This document shows positions 42,411-50,877 of a stretch of 64,000 bases of DNA, in pieces (positions within the stretch are counted from its first letter, which is position 1; the number at the start of each line of letters is the position of its first letter). The notes under the pieces were generated by a model. The model worked only from the letters and a program-made list of their open reading frames with translations. It searched no databases and was not told where the DNA came from. Where the stretch lies: assembly GCF_001634285.1 (NCBI RefSeq), contig NZ_CP015438.1:1996001-2060000 (forward strand), written 5' to 3'. A program made the translations under genes and the position numbers. The DNA comes from Anoxybacillus amylolyticus (GTDB lineage: Bacteria; Bacillota; Bacilli; Bacillales; Anoxybacillaceae).

Positions 42411-43115
42411 TTATACGCCACCTTTCCACGTTTCGATAATGATTGATGCCCCTAACCATAAACTGTAGACACTTGTCAATGTGCCAAGAAGGAAAAATAA
42501 CGTTTCTCGCATTCTCGCTTTCATAAATCCCCATGATAAGCAAAACGTCATCGCAATCGTTGCCGCTAGCAATCCGAGGACAAATAAGCTTAGCTGCAAC
42601 ACGGCAATGCTCTCTTCTTTTCCTGCCGCATGTGTTAAAATAGCAAGCTGCGTCGGGCTTTCAACGCCAATGCCGTGAATAATGCCGATGACAAAAGCGC
42701 TAATCCAGCCGAAACGAAGCAAAGACATCGAACGAATAGAGTCGTTCTTTTTCGAAAATCGCCGAGCGAGCGAATGAACGAGTTCATAGATTACTTGCAA
42801 GCGACTTTTGGCTTCATTTTTATAAAAAAGGGAAAACAGCATCATCCCGCCAAGAACGATTAATGTGAAGCCGACGACCCGTTCAATCATTTGCGCAGCC
42901 GCCGCCGGTAAATGGAACCCGATAAAAATTGCAATCATTCCCATCAAAAAAACGATAAGGCCGTGTCCAATGGCGTACATGATGCCTAACGACACTTGTT
43001 TTTTGCGCTGTGTTTCGCTTCCGACCATATCGGCAATCGCCGCGACATGGTCGCTATCCATTCCATGTCTCATTCCGAGAAAAATAGCTAATACCGCATA
43101 TGCCATCCACTCCAT
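42411..43115 (-). CDS. nickel/cobalt transporter, NiCoT-type
   Basis: A 234-residue protein with six or more membrane helices. The metal signature LGMRHGMDSDHVAAI (R-H-x-x-D-x-D-H form) is in the first helix (about residue 12), and a second metal-site helix reads GIIHGIGVESPTQLAI (about 150). It is short for NiCoT (about 330), nearer to the HupE/UreH-like end of the superfamily. Its place in the cobalamin operon points to cobalt uptake. Confidence 0.88.
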   Translation of the reverse strand: MEWMAYAVLAIFLGMRHGMDSDHVAAIADMVGSETQRKKQVSLGIMYAIGHGLIVFLMGMIAIFIGFHLPAAAAQMIERVVGFTLIVLGGMMLFSLFYKNEAKSRLQVIYELVHSLARRFSKKNDSIRSMSLLRFGWISAFVIGIIHGIGVESPTQLAILTHAAGKEESIAVLQLSLFVLGLLAATIAMTFCLSWGFMKARMRETLFFLLGTLTSVYSLWLGASIIIETWKGGV

Positions 43116-43117
43116 TT

Positions 43118-43486
43118 CTATCTCCTCCCAATCCCTTTAGCAACATCTGTCCGTGTCAACACAAGTCCTTTCGTTTGTTCGTATCGGTATGTTATTGCTT
43201 CCGTTATCGGTTCGCTACGCAACAAATGGTGGTGTACGAGTTGTTTGCCAAGTTCAGGTGTGACTGCCTGATACCAAATACCTTCGGGATACACAATCAC
43301 CACACACGCATCTTCACAACGACCGTTGCAGCGTGTCCGCGTTGTATGCACGTCGCTATGTAGTTCAAGCCGTGCAATTTCTTCGCGAATGGCATTCGTG
43401 ACTTCCTCTCCCCCTTTCCGCATGCAGCTTCCACCATTGCAAATCAATACGTGGTGTTTTATGCCTGTTAAGTTCCATGTTGTCAT
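43118..43486 (-). CDS. cbiW: thioredoxin-like [2Fe-2S] ferredoxin CbiW
   Basis: A 122-residue ferredoxin of the thioredoxin-like 2Fe-2S family. Four cysteines are placed as expected: VLICNGGSCMRKGGEE (about 15-21) and RCNGRCEDACVV (about 53-63). CbiW is the first gene of the B. megaterium cob operon and is thought to supply electrons or Fe-S handling to the early steps. ATG 43486 has GGAGG 6 nt upstream; an extra ATG lies 3 nt earlier. It follows the B12 riboswitch. Confidence 0.9.
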   Translation of the reverse strand: MTTWNLTGIKHHVLICNGGSCMRKGGEEVTNAIREEIARLELHSDVHTTRTRCNGRCEDACVVIVYPEGIWYQAVTPELGKQLVHHHLLRSEPITEAITYRYEQTKGLVLTRTDVAKGIGRR

Positions 43487-43517
43487 CATGCTCCTCCTTT
43501 TTTTAGCAAAATAAAAA

Positions 43518-43818
43518 GCACCTCTATAGGTAGAGGTGCAGAAAAAATGCATACAAAAAGACCGTATACGATTTCCCCGCACGTCTACCTATAGTCCCGT
43601 AGGCAGCCGGCCGAGCAAATAAGGCAGGTCTCCTGACTTAGGATCATCGCTTCATTGCGTCTTCCCGAAGTGTCCTTCAGTGACATCGTTGCAATGAAAC
43701 TCCCCATCACAGTGGCGGGTACCGTGACGGCTTTTCACCGTACTTCCCTTTTAAGCCTCCTTAAAAGAGGCACCTTACTTGCTGTTATTTTCAGTTGTAG
43801 AGTAGCTACTCACCCACA
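43518..43818 (-). promoter_or_regulatory. cobalamin (B12) riboswitch with terminator/antiterminator switch
   Basis: Minus-strand aptamer at about 43800-43610: paired GGTGCCTC region, GCCACTG core, and the B12 box AAGTCAGGAGACCTGCC near 43640-43620. Downstream is a terminator hairpin (GCACCTCTACCTATAGAGGTGC, 43539-43518, followed by TTTTTAT). Its left arm TCTACCTATAG (43534-43524) is exactly complementary, 11 bp, to CTATAGGTAGA at 43594-43584, which therefore forms the antiterminator. Cobalamin binding should end transcription before cbiW and silence the 16-gene operon. Confidence 0.93.
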
Positions 43819-43848
43819 ATAGTAAGCCAAACAACGAAAAATAGTCAA
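43819..43848 (-). promoter_or_regulatory. sigma-A promoter of the cobalamin operon
   Basis: TTGACT (43848-43843), 18-nt spacer, TACTAT (43824-43819) on the minus strand, directly ahead of the riboswitch. It lies within 10 nt of the end of rraA. Confidence 0.7.
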
Positions 43849-43855
43849 CCATTTT

Positions 43856-44335
43856 TTATTTTTCAGAAATTTGTGTTTGAGAAATAACGATGCCATCGCT
43901 GTCGGCGTACACATAGGCACCTGGCTCCCAGAGCACGCCACCAAATTCAAGCACCACATCGCGCGAGCCTTTTCCTTCTTTTTTGCTCTTTACTGGGCAC
44001 GTCCCAATCGCCATGACACCAAGCGGCATGGTAGAAATTTCTGCTGAGTCACGAATACAGCCGTTGATAATCACCCCTGCAAGACCGCGCGCGCATGCAA
44101 TTTGCGCGAGGCGATCTCCAAGGAGCGCGCAATTCCGCGATCCTTTCCCGTCAACGACTAACACCGTTCCATTTGGAACTGTTTCCAGCGCCTCGCGAAC
44201 GAGTACGTTATCTTCAAATACATCGACTGTCGCAATCGGACCGGAAAATTCTTTTTTTCCTCCATACGAATGCAACGGCAACTGACAAACTTGCAACTTT
44301 TCTACATATTGATCGCATAAATCCGCTGTTTTCAC
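43856..44335 (-). CDS. rraA: RraA family protein
   Basis: A 159-residue protein of the RraA/HMG-aldolase fold: GDRLAQIACARGLAGVIINGCIRD (about residues 72-95) carries the G-D-x-L and R-D motif. In E. coli RraA binds RNase E, but Gram-positive members lack that partner and some are 4-hydroxy-4-methyl-2-oxoglutarate aldolases, so the true role is unclear. GTG 44335 has AAGGGGA upstream. Separate from the cobalamin operon, it ends just before its promoter. Confidence 0.88.
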   Translation of the reverse strand: MKTADLCDQYVEKLQVCQLPLHSYGGKKEFSGPIATVDVFEDNVLVREALETVPNGTVLVVDGKGSRNCALLGDRLAQIACARGLAGVIINGCIRDSAEISTMPLGVMAIGTCPVKSKKEGKGSRDVVLEFGGVLWEPGAYVYADSDGIVISQTQISEK

Positions 44336-44537
44336 CAAAATCCCCTTCCCCCATTTTCTTGTCTTTATTTATTATTTGACACCAATCGGCAAACTCCTGC
44401 TAAAATGCAGATTTTTTAAGTTTACATAATATAATTATAGTAAATATTAATAAGGGTGTCCAAAAGTAATAGAACACCCTTTCTTATCCCCATATATACG
44501 CGCGAAACAACTTTACAAAAAGACCTAAAAAAAGGCG

Positions 44538-46688
44538 TTAGTTTTTCGAAAATGAGAAAGTAACCTTTTTTTGGTTGTCGTCCCAGACGAGAGCAGCATC
44601 AAACGTTTTTTCGCCTTTTTTAAAGCCTCTAATGACATCTGTTTTGCCATGCTGCAACAGCTTTTTGACGTTTGTTTGGGAAATTTTTTTACCGAGAATG
44701 GTTTTCGAAATGGTAAATGAGCATTTCGTTTTCTTATAGTTGGCACATCCGTAAAACTCGCCTTTGTCAAGCACCGTTCCTCCGCAATATTTGCACGTGC
44801 CAACTGATTTTCCGAGCGTCGTTTTTGACGTCGTTCGCTGAATAGAGGCGGTATCAATCCCTGTAAACTCCCACGTTTTTGACGTTTCGAGCGCATCGGC
44901 AACGATTTTTGCCGCCAGTTTTTTCACTTGCTCCATAAACGAAGAAGCGGACGCCTTTCCTTCGCCAATCTCGTTTAGCCGCTGTTCCCATTTTGCTGTC
45001 ATTTCCGGTGACGCTAAAATTTTATCGCCAATCGCCTCGATCAACACTTTCGCTTTATCGGTGGCGTATACTTGGTTTTTCTTCACTTCAATATATTTTC
45101 GTTCTTTCAGCATCGTAATAATGCCTGCCCGCGTGGCTTCCGTGCCAAGCCCTTCCGTTTTCGCAAGCACTTTTTCTAACGCTTCGTTTTCTAAAAATTT
45201 CCCAGCTGTTTTCATTAGCGTGATAAGTTGTCCTTCCGTATACCGCTTTGGCGGCTGCGTTTTGCTCTCTTTGACACGAACATCGACGACCTTTCCGCGC
45301 TCTCCTTCTGTAAGCGATGGAAGCAAGAAGTCGTCTTCCTCGTGCAGTACAATTATTTTGCGCCATCCTTCTTGAATTTGCTGTTTTCCTTTGGATAAAA
45401 ACGTTGCGCGCCCATCAACGAGCGTCGTCACCGTTGTGTAGTCAAAAATAGCATCGTCGTAATGTGCTGCTAATAGCCGCTTGACCACTAAATCATAGAG
45501 GTTGCGCTCATCGGCAGATAATTTGTCGGGATCAACTACTTGTTCCGTCGGAATAATTGCGTAATGGTCGGTTACTTTCTTTTCGTTTACATAACGTTTA
45601 TTATGTAAAATCGTTGTCGTTGGCAGCGGAAAAAATGGCTTGTAGGCTGGCAACTGGCTTAGTTTTTGCAAAATGTCTGGGAACGTTTCTGCCTCCCCTT
45701 TTGTGACATAGTTCGAATCCGAGCGTGGGTAGGACAAGATTCCTTTTTGGTATAACTTCTGTAAAACATCTAACGTCTTTTGCGGCGAAAATTGGTACCA
45801 TTTATTTGCCGTTGCTTGTAGTGACGATAAATTAAACAGTAGCGGCGGCTGAAATACTTTCCGCTCTGTTTTTACGTCAAGCACCTCTGCTTGTTTTTGT
45901 GCGCAAAACAAGGCAATTTTTTCTGCCAATTGTTGGTCGTTCACTCGCGATTCTCCGTCTTTCACCCATTTTCCTTCATATTGTTTGCCGTTGATAGCAA
46001 ATGTCGCCAACACTTCCCAAAACGGTTCTGGACGAAATTGTTCAATTTCCTTTTCCCGCTTCACAATGAGCGCCAATGTTGGCGTTTGCACCCGTCCGGC
46101 GGAAAAAACATCGTTCATGCCTTTTTGTTTTAATAAAATGCTATACACACGGGAAGCATTCATGCCGACAATCCAGTCTGCGCACGCGCGCGCATACGCT
46201 TCTTCGTATAACGGTCGCGTGGCATTTTCTTCTAAAAGCGCGCGAAAGCCCGCTTCGATTGCTTTTGGCGTCAATGACGAAATCCATAGCCGCTTCATCG
46301 GCTTTTTCACACCGCTCATTTGAATAATGTTTCGGACAATTAATTCCCCTTCCCGTCCAGCATCGCCTGCATGAATAATTTCCGTTACTTCTGGCTTGCG
46401 CAGTAGTTCTTTTACGATATGAAACTGCTTTGCTTTCGCTTTTTCGACTTCGTATTGAAAACGGTCGGGGATAATCGGGAGCGTCTCCAGCTTCCATTGT
46501 TTCCATTCGGGGCGGTACCGCTCAGGTGGGGCAAGCTGTAATAGATGGCCAACCGCCCATGTCATATACGCCCCTTTTGGGAATAATTCATTTGGCAAAA
46601 TTTCCAGATACCCTTGCTTTTTTTTCGTAGAAAAAATGGACGCTAACGTCACACCTTGGTCTGGTTTTTCTGCAATAATTACTTTCAC
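44538..46688 (-). CDS. topB: DNA topoisomerase III
   Basis: A 716-residue type IA topoisomerase. TOPRIM motif IIAEKPDQG lies at residue 4 and HAGDAGREGELIVR near 102. The catalytic Tyr is in GILSYPRSDSNY (about 314), and the GTEATRAGII block follows near 490. A C-terminal zinc-binding four-Cys domain (CKYCGG ... CANYKKTKC) begins near 625. It resolves recombination and replication intermediates. GTG 46688 has GAGGGGG upstream. No good terminator follows the stop; a hairpin without T-run lies at 44453-44483. Confidence 0.96.
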   Translation of the reverse strand: MKVIIAEKPDQGVTLASIFSTKKKQGYLEILPNELFPKGAYMTWAVGHLLQLAPPERYRPEWKQWKLETLPIIPDRFQYEVEKAKAKQFHIVKELLRKPEVTEIIHAGDAGREGELIVRNIIQMSGVKKPMKRLWISSLTPKAIEAGFRALLEENATRPLYEEAYARACADWIVGMNASRVYSILLKQKGMNDVFSAGRVQTPTLALIVKREKEIEQFRPEPFWEVLATFAINGKQYEGKWVKDGESRVNDQQLAEKIALFCAQKQAEVLDVKTERKVFQPPLLFNLSSLQATANKWYQFSPQKTLDVLQKLYQKGILSYPRSDSNYVTKGEAETFPDILQKLSQLPAYKPFFPLPTTTILHNKRYVNEKKVTDHYAIIPTEQVVDPDKLSADERNLYDLVVKRLLAAHYDDAIFDYTTVTTLVDGRATFLSKGKQQIQEGWRKIIVLHEEDDFLLPSLTEGERGKVVDVRVKESKTQPPKRYTEGQLITLMKTAGKFLENEALEKVLAKTEGLGTEATRAGIITMLKERKYIEVKKNQVYATDKAKVLIEAIGDKILASPEMTAKWEQRLNEIGEGKASASSFMEQVKKLAAKIVADALETSKTWEFTGIDTASIQRTTSKTTLGKSVGTCKYCGGTVLDKGEFYGCANYKKTKCSFTISKTILGKKISQTNVKKLLQHGKTDVIRGFKKGEKTFDAALVWDDNQKKVTFSFSKN

Positions 46689-46758
46689 TGCTTTCCCCCT
46701 CTCATAAATTACATCATTTCGTACATACTACCAATAAAATAAGGAAAGGAGCTTCTTG

Positions 46759-48603
46759 ATGAAACAACTATGGCTCATTTTAGCGCTAGTCTTCCTCTTT
46801 GCCTCTGAAACAAAAGCTATGGAACGGACACCGTATACTTGGAATCTTGCCGACATTTATCGTTCCGAACGCGAGTTTACAAAAGATTATACTTTTGTTT
46901 CCGACATGCTTCCAATACTATCATCGTACCAAGGAAAACTGAAGAAGGAAAGCACGGTCGCTGAACTATTTTCCACCCACGAACAAGTCGCACGAAAGCT
47001 AGAGAAACTATCCCTATACGCCCAACTGCAACAAGATTTAAACATTGAAGACGAAAAGGCGGCACGCTTCAAAGCAAAAGTCGAAACGCTTGCTGCTCAT
47101 TATGCCACTACCGTCGCCTTTATCGAACCAGAGCTTTTATCGCTTCCAAAAGAAACGTTAGAAAAATGGAAAAAAAGTAAGCCGCTAAAAACATATGCCC
47201 GCTATTTTTCGGAACTGCTCGAACGAAAAGCGCATACGTTATCCAAAAAAGAGGAACAGCTGCTCGCCAAACTTTCCCCGCTCGCCGATGAAGCAGAAAA
47301 CATTTATAACTATGCGGCGCGCGGCGATTACACCCCTCCAGTGATGAGAATCAACGGAAAAACGGTATCGTTGACAAGCGGGAATTTTTTAAAGGCGTTA
47401 GAGCACCTAGACCGTACATACCGCAAGCAAGCGTTTCAAACGTTTTTCACAAGCTTTGAAAAAATCCAGCATACCGCAGCAGCAACTTTATATGCTTCTG
47501 TGAAAGCAGATGAACTATACGCACAAGCACGGCGATATCGTTCTAGTCTTGAAGCGGCACTCGCTAATGACGACGTACCAAAACAAGTGTTTGACAATTT
47601 GCTTTCAACTGTCAACGAACGATTGCCGTCGCTGCATCGTTATATTGAGCTAAGAAAAAAGGCGCTGCGACTCAAAGAAGTGCATAGTTACGACTTATAC
47701 GTCCCGCTTACCACAACAACTGTAACGAAAACATTTCCGATTGAAAAGGCAGAAGCCCTTATTCTTGAAGGACTAAAGCCTCTCGGAAACGATTATGTGA
47801 AACAAGTGGAATACGCTTTCCATCACCGTTGGCTCGATGTGTATCCTCGCCCAAAAAAATATACTGGCGGATATAATATCGGTGCGTACGATACACATCC
47901 GTTCATTTTATTAAACTACGATCAATCGCTAGATGAGGTGCTCACCATCGCCCATGAAATCGGTCATGCGATGAACTCCGTCTTGACGAACAGAACACAA
48001 CCATACCATTATTCCGGCCAATCCATTTTTACTGCCGAAGTTGCCTCGACCGCCAACGAATGGCTGATGATGGATTATTTATTAAAGCAAGCAAAAACGG
48101 ATGAAGAAAAACTGTACCTCCTGAACCAACAAATTGACCAGATTCGTGGGGCACTCTATACACAAGTGATGTATTCCGAATTTGAACAAGCCATTCATGA
48201 AAAAGTAGGGAAAGGAGAAAGTTTGACAGCAGAAGAATTGAACGACATGTGGCTTCGGTTGCTAAAAAAATATTACGGACCTGCGTATGCCGCTGATTCC
48301 GAAGCTGCACTCGGCTGGTTGCGCATCCCTCACTTTTACGATGCGTTTTATGTCTATAAATACGCCACCTCGCTAGCTGCTTCGTTTGAACTGATGAAAC
48401 AAATAAAAGAAGACAAAACTGGCAAAGCAACAGAGCGCTATTTGCAGTTTTTAAGTGCTGGCACATCGGACGACCCGATTCCGCTATTGCAAAAAGCTGG
48501 GGTCGATATGATGTCACCAGAGCCGCTCAACAACTTGCTTGCTTATTTTGACTCGCTCGTTACGGAAATGGAACAACTTTTGCAGAAACAAGGAAAAATA
48601 TAG
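46759..48603 (+). CDS. pepF: oligoendopeptidase F with an N-terminal signal peptide
   Basis: A 614-residue M3B zinc metallopeptidase; the active site is TIAHEIGHAMNSV (about residue 397) with the third ligand Glu in FTAEVASTANEW. Unlike the common cytoplasmic PepF, it starts with a hydrophobic segment (LWLILALVFLFA) and a possible signal-peptidase site ETKA-M near residue 21, so it is probably exported. AAAGGAG lies 7 nt before ATG 46759. The gene is divergent from topB. Confidence 0.93.
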   Translation: MKQLWLILALVFLFASETKAMERTPYTWNLADIYRSEREFTKDYTFVSDMLPILSSYQGKLKKESTVAELFSTHEQVARKLEKLSLYAQLQQDLNIEDEKAARFKAKVETLAAHYATTVAFIEPELLSLPKETLEKWKKSKPLKTYARYFSELLERKAHTLSKKEEQLLAKLSPLADEAENIYNYAARGDYTPPVMRINGKTVSLTSGNFLKALEHLDRTYRKQAFQTFFTSFEKIQHTAAATLYASVKADELYAQARRYRSSLEAALANDDVPKQVFDNLLSTVNERLPSLHRYIELRKKALRLKEVHSYDLYVPLTTTTVTKTFPIEKAEALILEGLKPLGNDYVKQVEYAFHHRWLDVYPRPKKYTGGYNIGAYDTHPFILLNYDQSLDEVLTIAHEIGHAMNSVLTNRTQPYHYSGQSIFTAEVASTANEWLMMDYLLKQAKTDEEKLYLLNQQIDQIRGALYTQVMYSEFEQAIHEKVGKGESLTAEELNDMWLRLLKKYYGPAYAADSEAALGWLRIPHFYDAFYVYKYATSLAASFELMKQIKEDKTGKATERYLQFLSAGTSDDPIPLLQKAGVDMMSPEPLNNLLAYFDSLVTEMEQLLQKQGKI

Positions 48604-48634
48604 CCGCTCCCTTTGGAAGCGGCTTATTTTTATG
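48602..48634. terminator. bidirectional terminator between pepF and yidC
   Basis: Stem AGCCGCT / AGCGGCT followed on the plus strand by TATTTTTAT; it lies between convergent genes and overlaps the pepF stop. Confidence 0.75.
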
Positions 48635-49391
48635 ATACTTGTCCGTTTTCTGCGGCTTTTGCTGCTTTAAAATGCATGCGAAAAATCAATGATTGGATAA
48701 TCGAAAAACATCCCCCAACAACCCAATAAAGCGACAATGCGGACGGAACAGAACTTGCCCCCATAAAAATCATGAGCGGCATAATATAAATCATCATCGC
48801 CATTTGCGGCATTTGTTGCTCCGTCATCGACGGTGACAGCTTCATCGAAATAAACGTCGTCACTGCCGCTAAAATCGGTAAAATAAAATACGGATCACGA
48901 TGGCCAAGTTCTACCCATAAAAACGAATGCGTCGTAATTTCTTCTGTACGCCGAATGGCGTAATAAAGCGCCATAAAAATCGGCAGTTGAATAAGCGCTG
49001 GCAAGCAACCGCTCATCGGATTTACCCCATGTTTTTGATATAGTTGCATCATTTCTTGTTGCAGCTTTTGTTGTGTTTCCATATCTTTTCCTTTGTATTT
49101 TTCTTGCAGCTTTTGCATTTCCGGACGAAGTTTTTGCATCGCTAGCGACGCTTTAAACTGCTTTAACATTAACGGCAATAACGCAAAGCGAACGACAAGC
49201 GTCAACGCAATAATCGCTAGTCCATAATTTCCGCCAAGCGCATTGCCGAGCATTAAAAGCAACTTAGACATCGGATAAACAAAATAATGATCCCACACAC
49301 CTTGGCTATGTTCATTAATTGGTGCAGTGCGGTTGCAACCACTCAGCAGTATAGCAATCGTTAATAAAACGAACATCCATTTTTTCTTCAT
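48630..49391 (-). CDS. yidC: YidC/OxaA family membrane protein insertase (SpoIIIJ/YqjG type)
   Basis: A 253-residue lipoprotein insertase that helps membrane proteins fold into the bilayer. The lipobox LLSGC puts the lipidated Cys at about 19. The Oxa1 core follows: GLAIIALTLVVRFALLPLM with the hydrophilic-groove Arg near 64, a basic coiled loop (KLRPEMQKLQEKYKGKD), then NPMSGCLPALIQLPIFMALYYAIR. ATG 49391 has AAGGAGG at 6 nt, but that site is covered by a predicted stem-loop starting at the stop codon of the upstream leader ORF. Confidence 0.94.
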   Translation of the reverse strand: MKKKWMFVLLTIAILLSGCNRTAPINEHSQGVWDHYFVYPMSKLLLMLGNALGGNYGLAIIALTLVVRFALLPLMLKQFKASLAMQKLRPEMQKLQEKYKGKDMETQQKLQQEMMQLYQKHGVNPMSGCLPALIQLPIFMALYYAIRRTEEITTHSFLWVELGHRDPYFILPILAAVTTFISMKLSPSMTEQQMPQMAMMIYIMPLMIFMGASSVPSALSLYWVVGGCFSIIQSLIFRMHFKAAKAAENGQVS

Positions 49392-49397
49392 TTTGCT

Positions 49398-49433
49398 CCT
49401 CCTTGTTTGTTTCATTTATTGCGCAACAAGGAG
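49398..49433 (-). promoter_or_regulatory. stem-loop hiding the yidC Shine-Dalgarno
   Basis: CTCCTTGTT (49433-49425) starts right after the leader stop codon TAG (49436-49434) and pairs over 9 bp with AACAAGGAG (49407-49399), which contains the yidC ribosome-binding site. The loop is 17 nt. A ribosome paused at the end of the leader ORF would cover or melt the left arm and free the site. Confidence 0.7.
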
Positions 49434-49688
49434 CTACCTTCCTTCCTCATCGGAAACATGGGGACGTTCCCACGCTGGAATTTTCCGTTGGTTCGTAACA
49501 AATAACAAGCGAAACGAAAACGGAACTCCCTGATTTCCTCGGTGTTCACCATATTGCTCCGTTTCATATAACATCACATGATGTAAAAATGATTTATATG
49601 TTCGATGGCGATTCATATAGCATTTCATCGCCATAAAAAACGCACCTATCACTAACACATATGGCAATAAATCCACGGGTGTTTCCAC
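49434..49688 (-). CDS. MifM-like leader peptide upstream of yidC
   Basis: An 84-residue protein. Residues 5-24 form a single N-terminal membrane helix (VDLLPYVLVIGAFFMAMKCY); the middle is basic and histidine-rich; the C-terminus reads RKIPAWERPHVSDEEGR. B. subtilis MifM is 95 residues, has an N-terminal membrane helix, lies directly upstream of yidC2, and stalls the ribosome through C-terminal residues that include I-x-x-W and an acidic D-E-E stretch. Here IPAW and DEE occur in the same order, though closer together. GTG 49688 has GAGGTGG upstream. The function is inferred from position and pattern. Confidence 0.65.
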   Translation of the reverse strand: METPVDLLPYVLVIGAFFMAMKCYMNRHRTYKSFLHHVMLYETEQYGEHRGNQGVPFSFRLLFVTNQRKIPAWERPHVSDEEGR

Positions 49689-49762
49689 TCAGCCACCTCT
49701 TTTCGTCCAACAATCTTACATACATAAACATAACAAATTCATGCACGAAAGAAAAGCAAATA

Positions 49763-50269
49763 TTATCGATCGAAAGAAAGCGACTTCATCCATTCGTAAA
49801 ACAGCTGATGCTCGTTTCCAATATAAACAAGTAGTGCAAACGAGCTGTAAAACAACAGCTTTTCGACAAAGTTCCCCGTCCGATAGAGCGGAAGTTTATA
49901 TCTTTTTGTTTGCAACGGCCAAAGTAGCGGCACGCCTTGCACAGATAAAAAATCTTCGAGGATATGAAACAAATACCCTAACACAAAACCGAACGAAAAC
50001 GAAGAAGAAGACTCAAAAAGCACAATGGCCGCAATAACGCCCCACACAACGAGGGAATGCGTCATCCCTCGGTGACCAAACGCCTCTTTCACTTTATTTG
50101 CCATCCCGAACGAACGACGACCAACGTATGATTTCGGCTCATCAATATCTGGGAGTAAACTCCCGATCACGACTCCTGCCGTGTAGCTAGCTGTAAATGG
50201 TAAAGCTGTATACGCAGCAGCGGCTGCTCCGATACAGAGCGAAACTATAACATGGGAATGATAGCGCAT
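49763..50269 (-). CDS. YdjM/YfhO-type membrane-bound metal-dependent hydrolase (DUF457)
   Basis: A 168-residue protein with about four membrane helices. The family's histidine/aspartate motifs are present: HSHVIVSL at the N-terminus, GSLLPDIDEPKS (about 38), FGHRGMTHSLVVW (about 63) and LGYLFHILEDFLS (about 97). YdjM is a LexA-regulated inner-membrane protein in E. coli; the substrate is unknown. ATG 50269 is preferred for its AGGTG site at 6 nt. Confidence 0.82.
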   Translation of the reverse strand: MRYHSHVIVSLCIGAAAAAYTALPFTASYTAGVVIGSLLPDIDEPKSYVGRRSFGMANKVKEAFGHRGMTHSLVVWGVIAAIVLFESSSSFSFGFVLGYLFHILEDFLSVQGVPLLWPLQTKRYKLPLYRTGNFVEKLLFYSSFALLVYIGNEHQLFYEWMKSLSFDR

Positions 50270-50422
50270 TTTCATCACCTACAACATCGTTTCGTTTATT
50301 ATATCACAAAAAGAATGTTTGTTCGTTTTTTTTTATTTTCAACATTTTTCATCATCTTTTGACAGTTTTGTGACAATCACTTGAAATGTGATGAAGTTAA
50401 CATCGATTCGTTTTCATTATGT

Positions 50423-50662
50423 TTATTGCTTTGCTTGGTCATGTTCGTATTCCATTACGGCAATCGATCCGGGCGTTCGCCCGATATATTTTGCCATCAT
50501 CGGAAATAAAACACCCGCTTCTCCTTCAAAGTGCGGGTCTAAGTTTGCTAAAAACGATTGAACGTGTTCTCGCAACGCAAGCAACGCTTCTTTCCAATCC
50601 GCTATGTCGTTATTTTCGCCAATTTGCTGTGCTAGGTCTGCCAACTATTGCTTTTGTTCCTT
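50423..50662 (-). pseudogene. hemerythrin-like (HHE) gene fragment
   Basis: After LKEQKQ and an in-frame TAG (about 50645), the frame reads LADLAQQIGENN ... DWKEALLALREHVQSFLANL, DPHFEGEAGVLFPMMAKYIG and VMEYEHDQAKQ, then stops. These are the middle helices of bacillar hemerythrin-domain proteins, with iron-ligand candidates H and E in HFEGEAG and EYEHD. The first helix with its His and the last helix are missing, so it is a remnant. From 50663 to 50877 I see no gene. Confidence 0.65.
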
Positions 50663-50877
50663 TAACGGCCATGCTCGTCTCTTGCACTAGGCATAGTTGC
50701 ACGTGGCCGTCATGCGCCATCATACAAGATGAAAATCCTATCTTATCATCTCTTTTCAAGTATTATTCTATCGCTATATGTGGACAAGTGACGTGACATG
50801 CATCTTAACTTTTTTTCTCAGGAAAGAAGGCTATTTATCAAGTACGTTCATAATATATAAATGAAAGGGGGGATCAT

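Noticed and set aside
48029-48517. 162-codon minus-strand frame over pepF
   Set aside because: Antisense to a gene with an intact active site; nothing supports translation.
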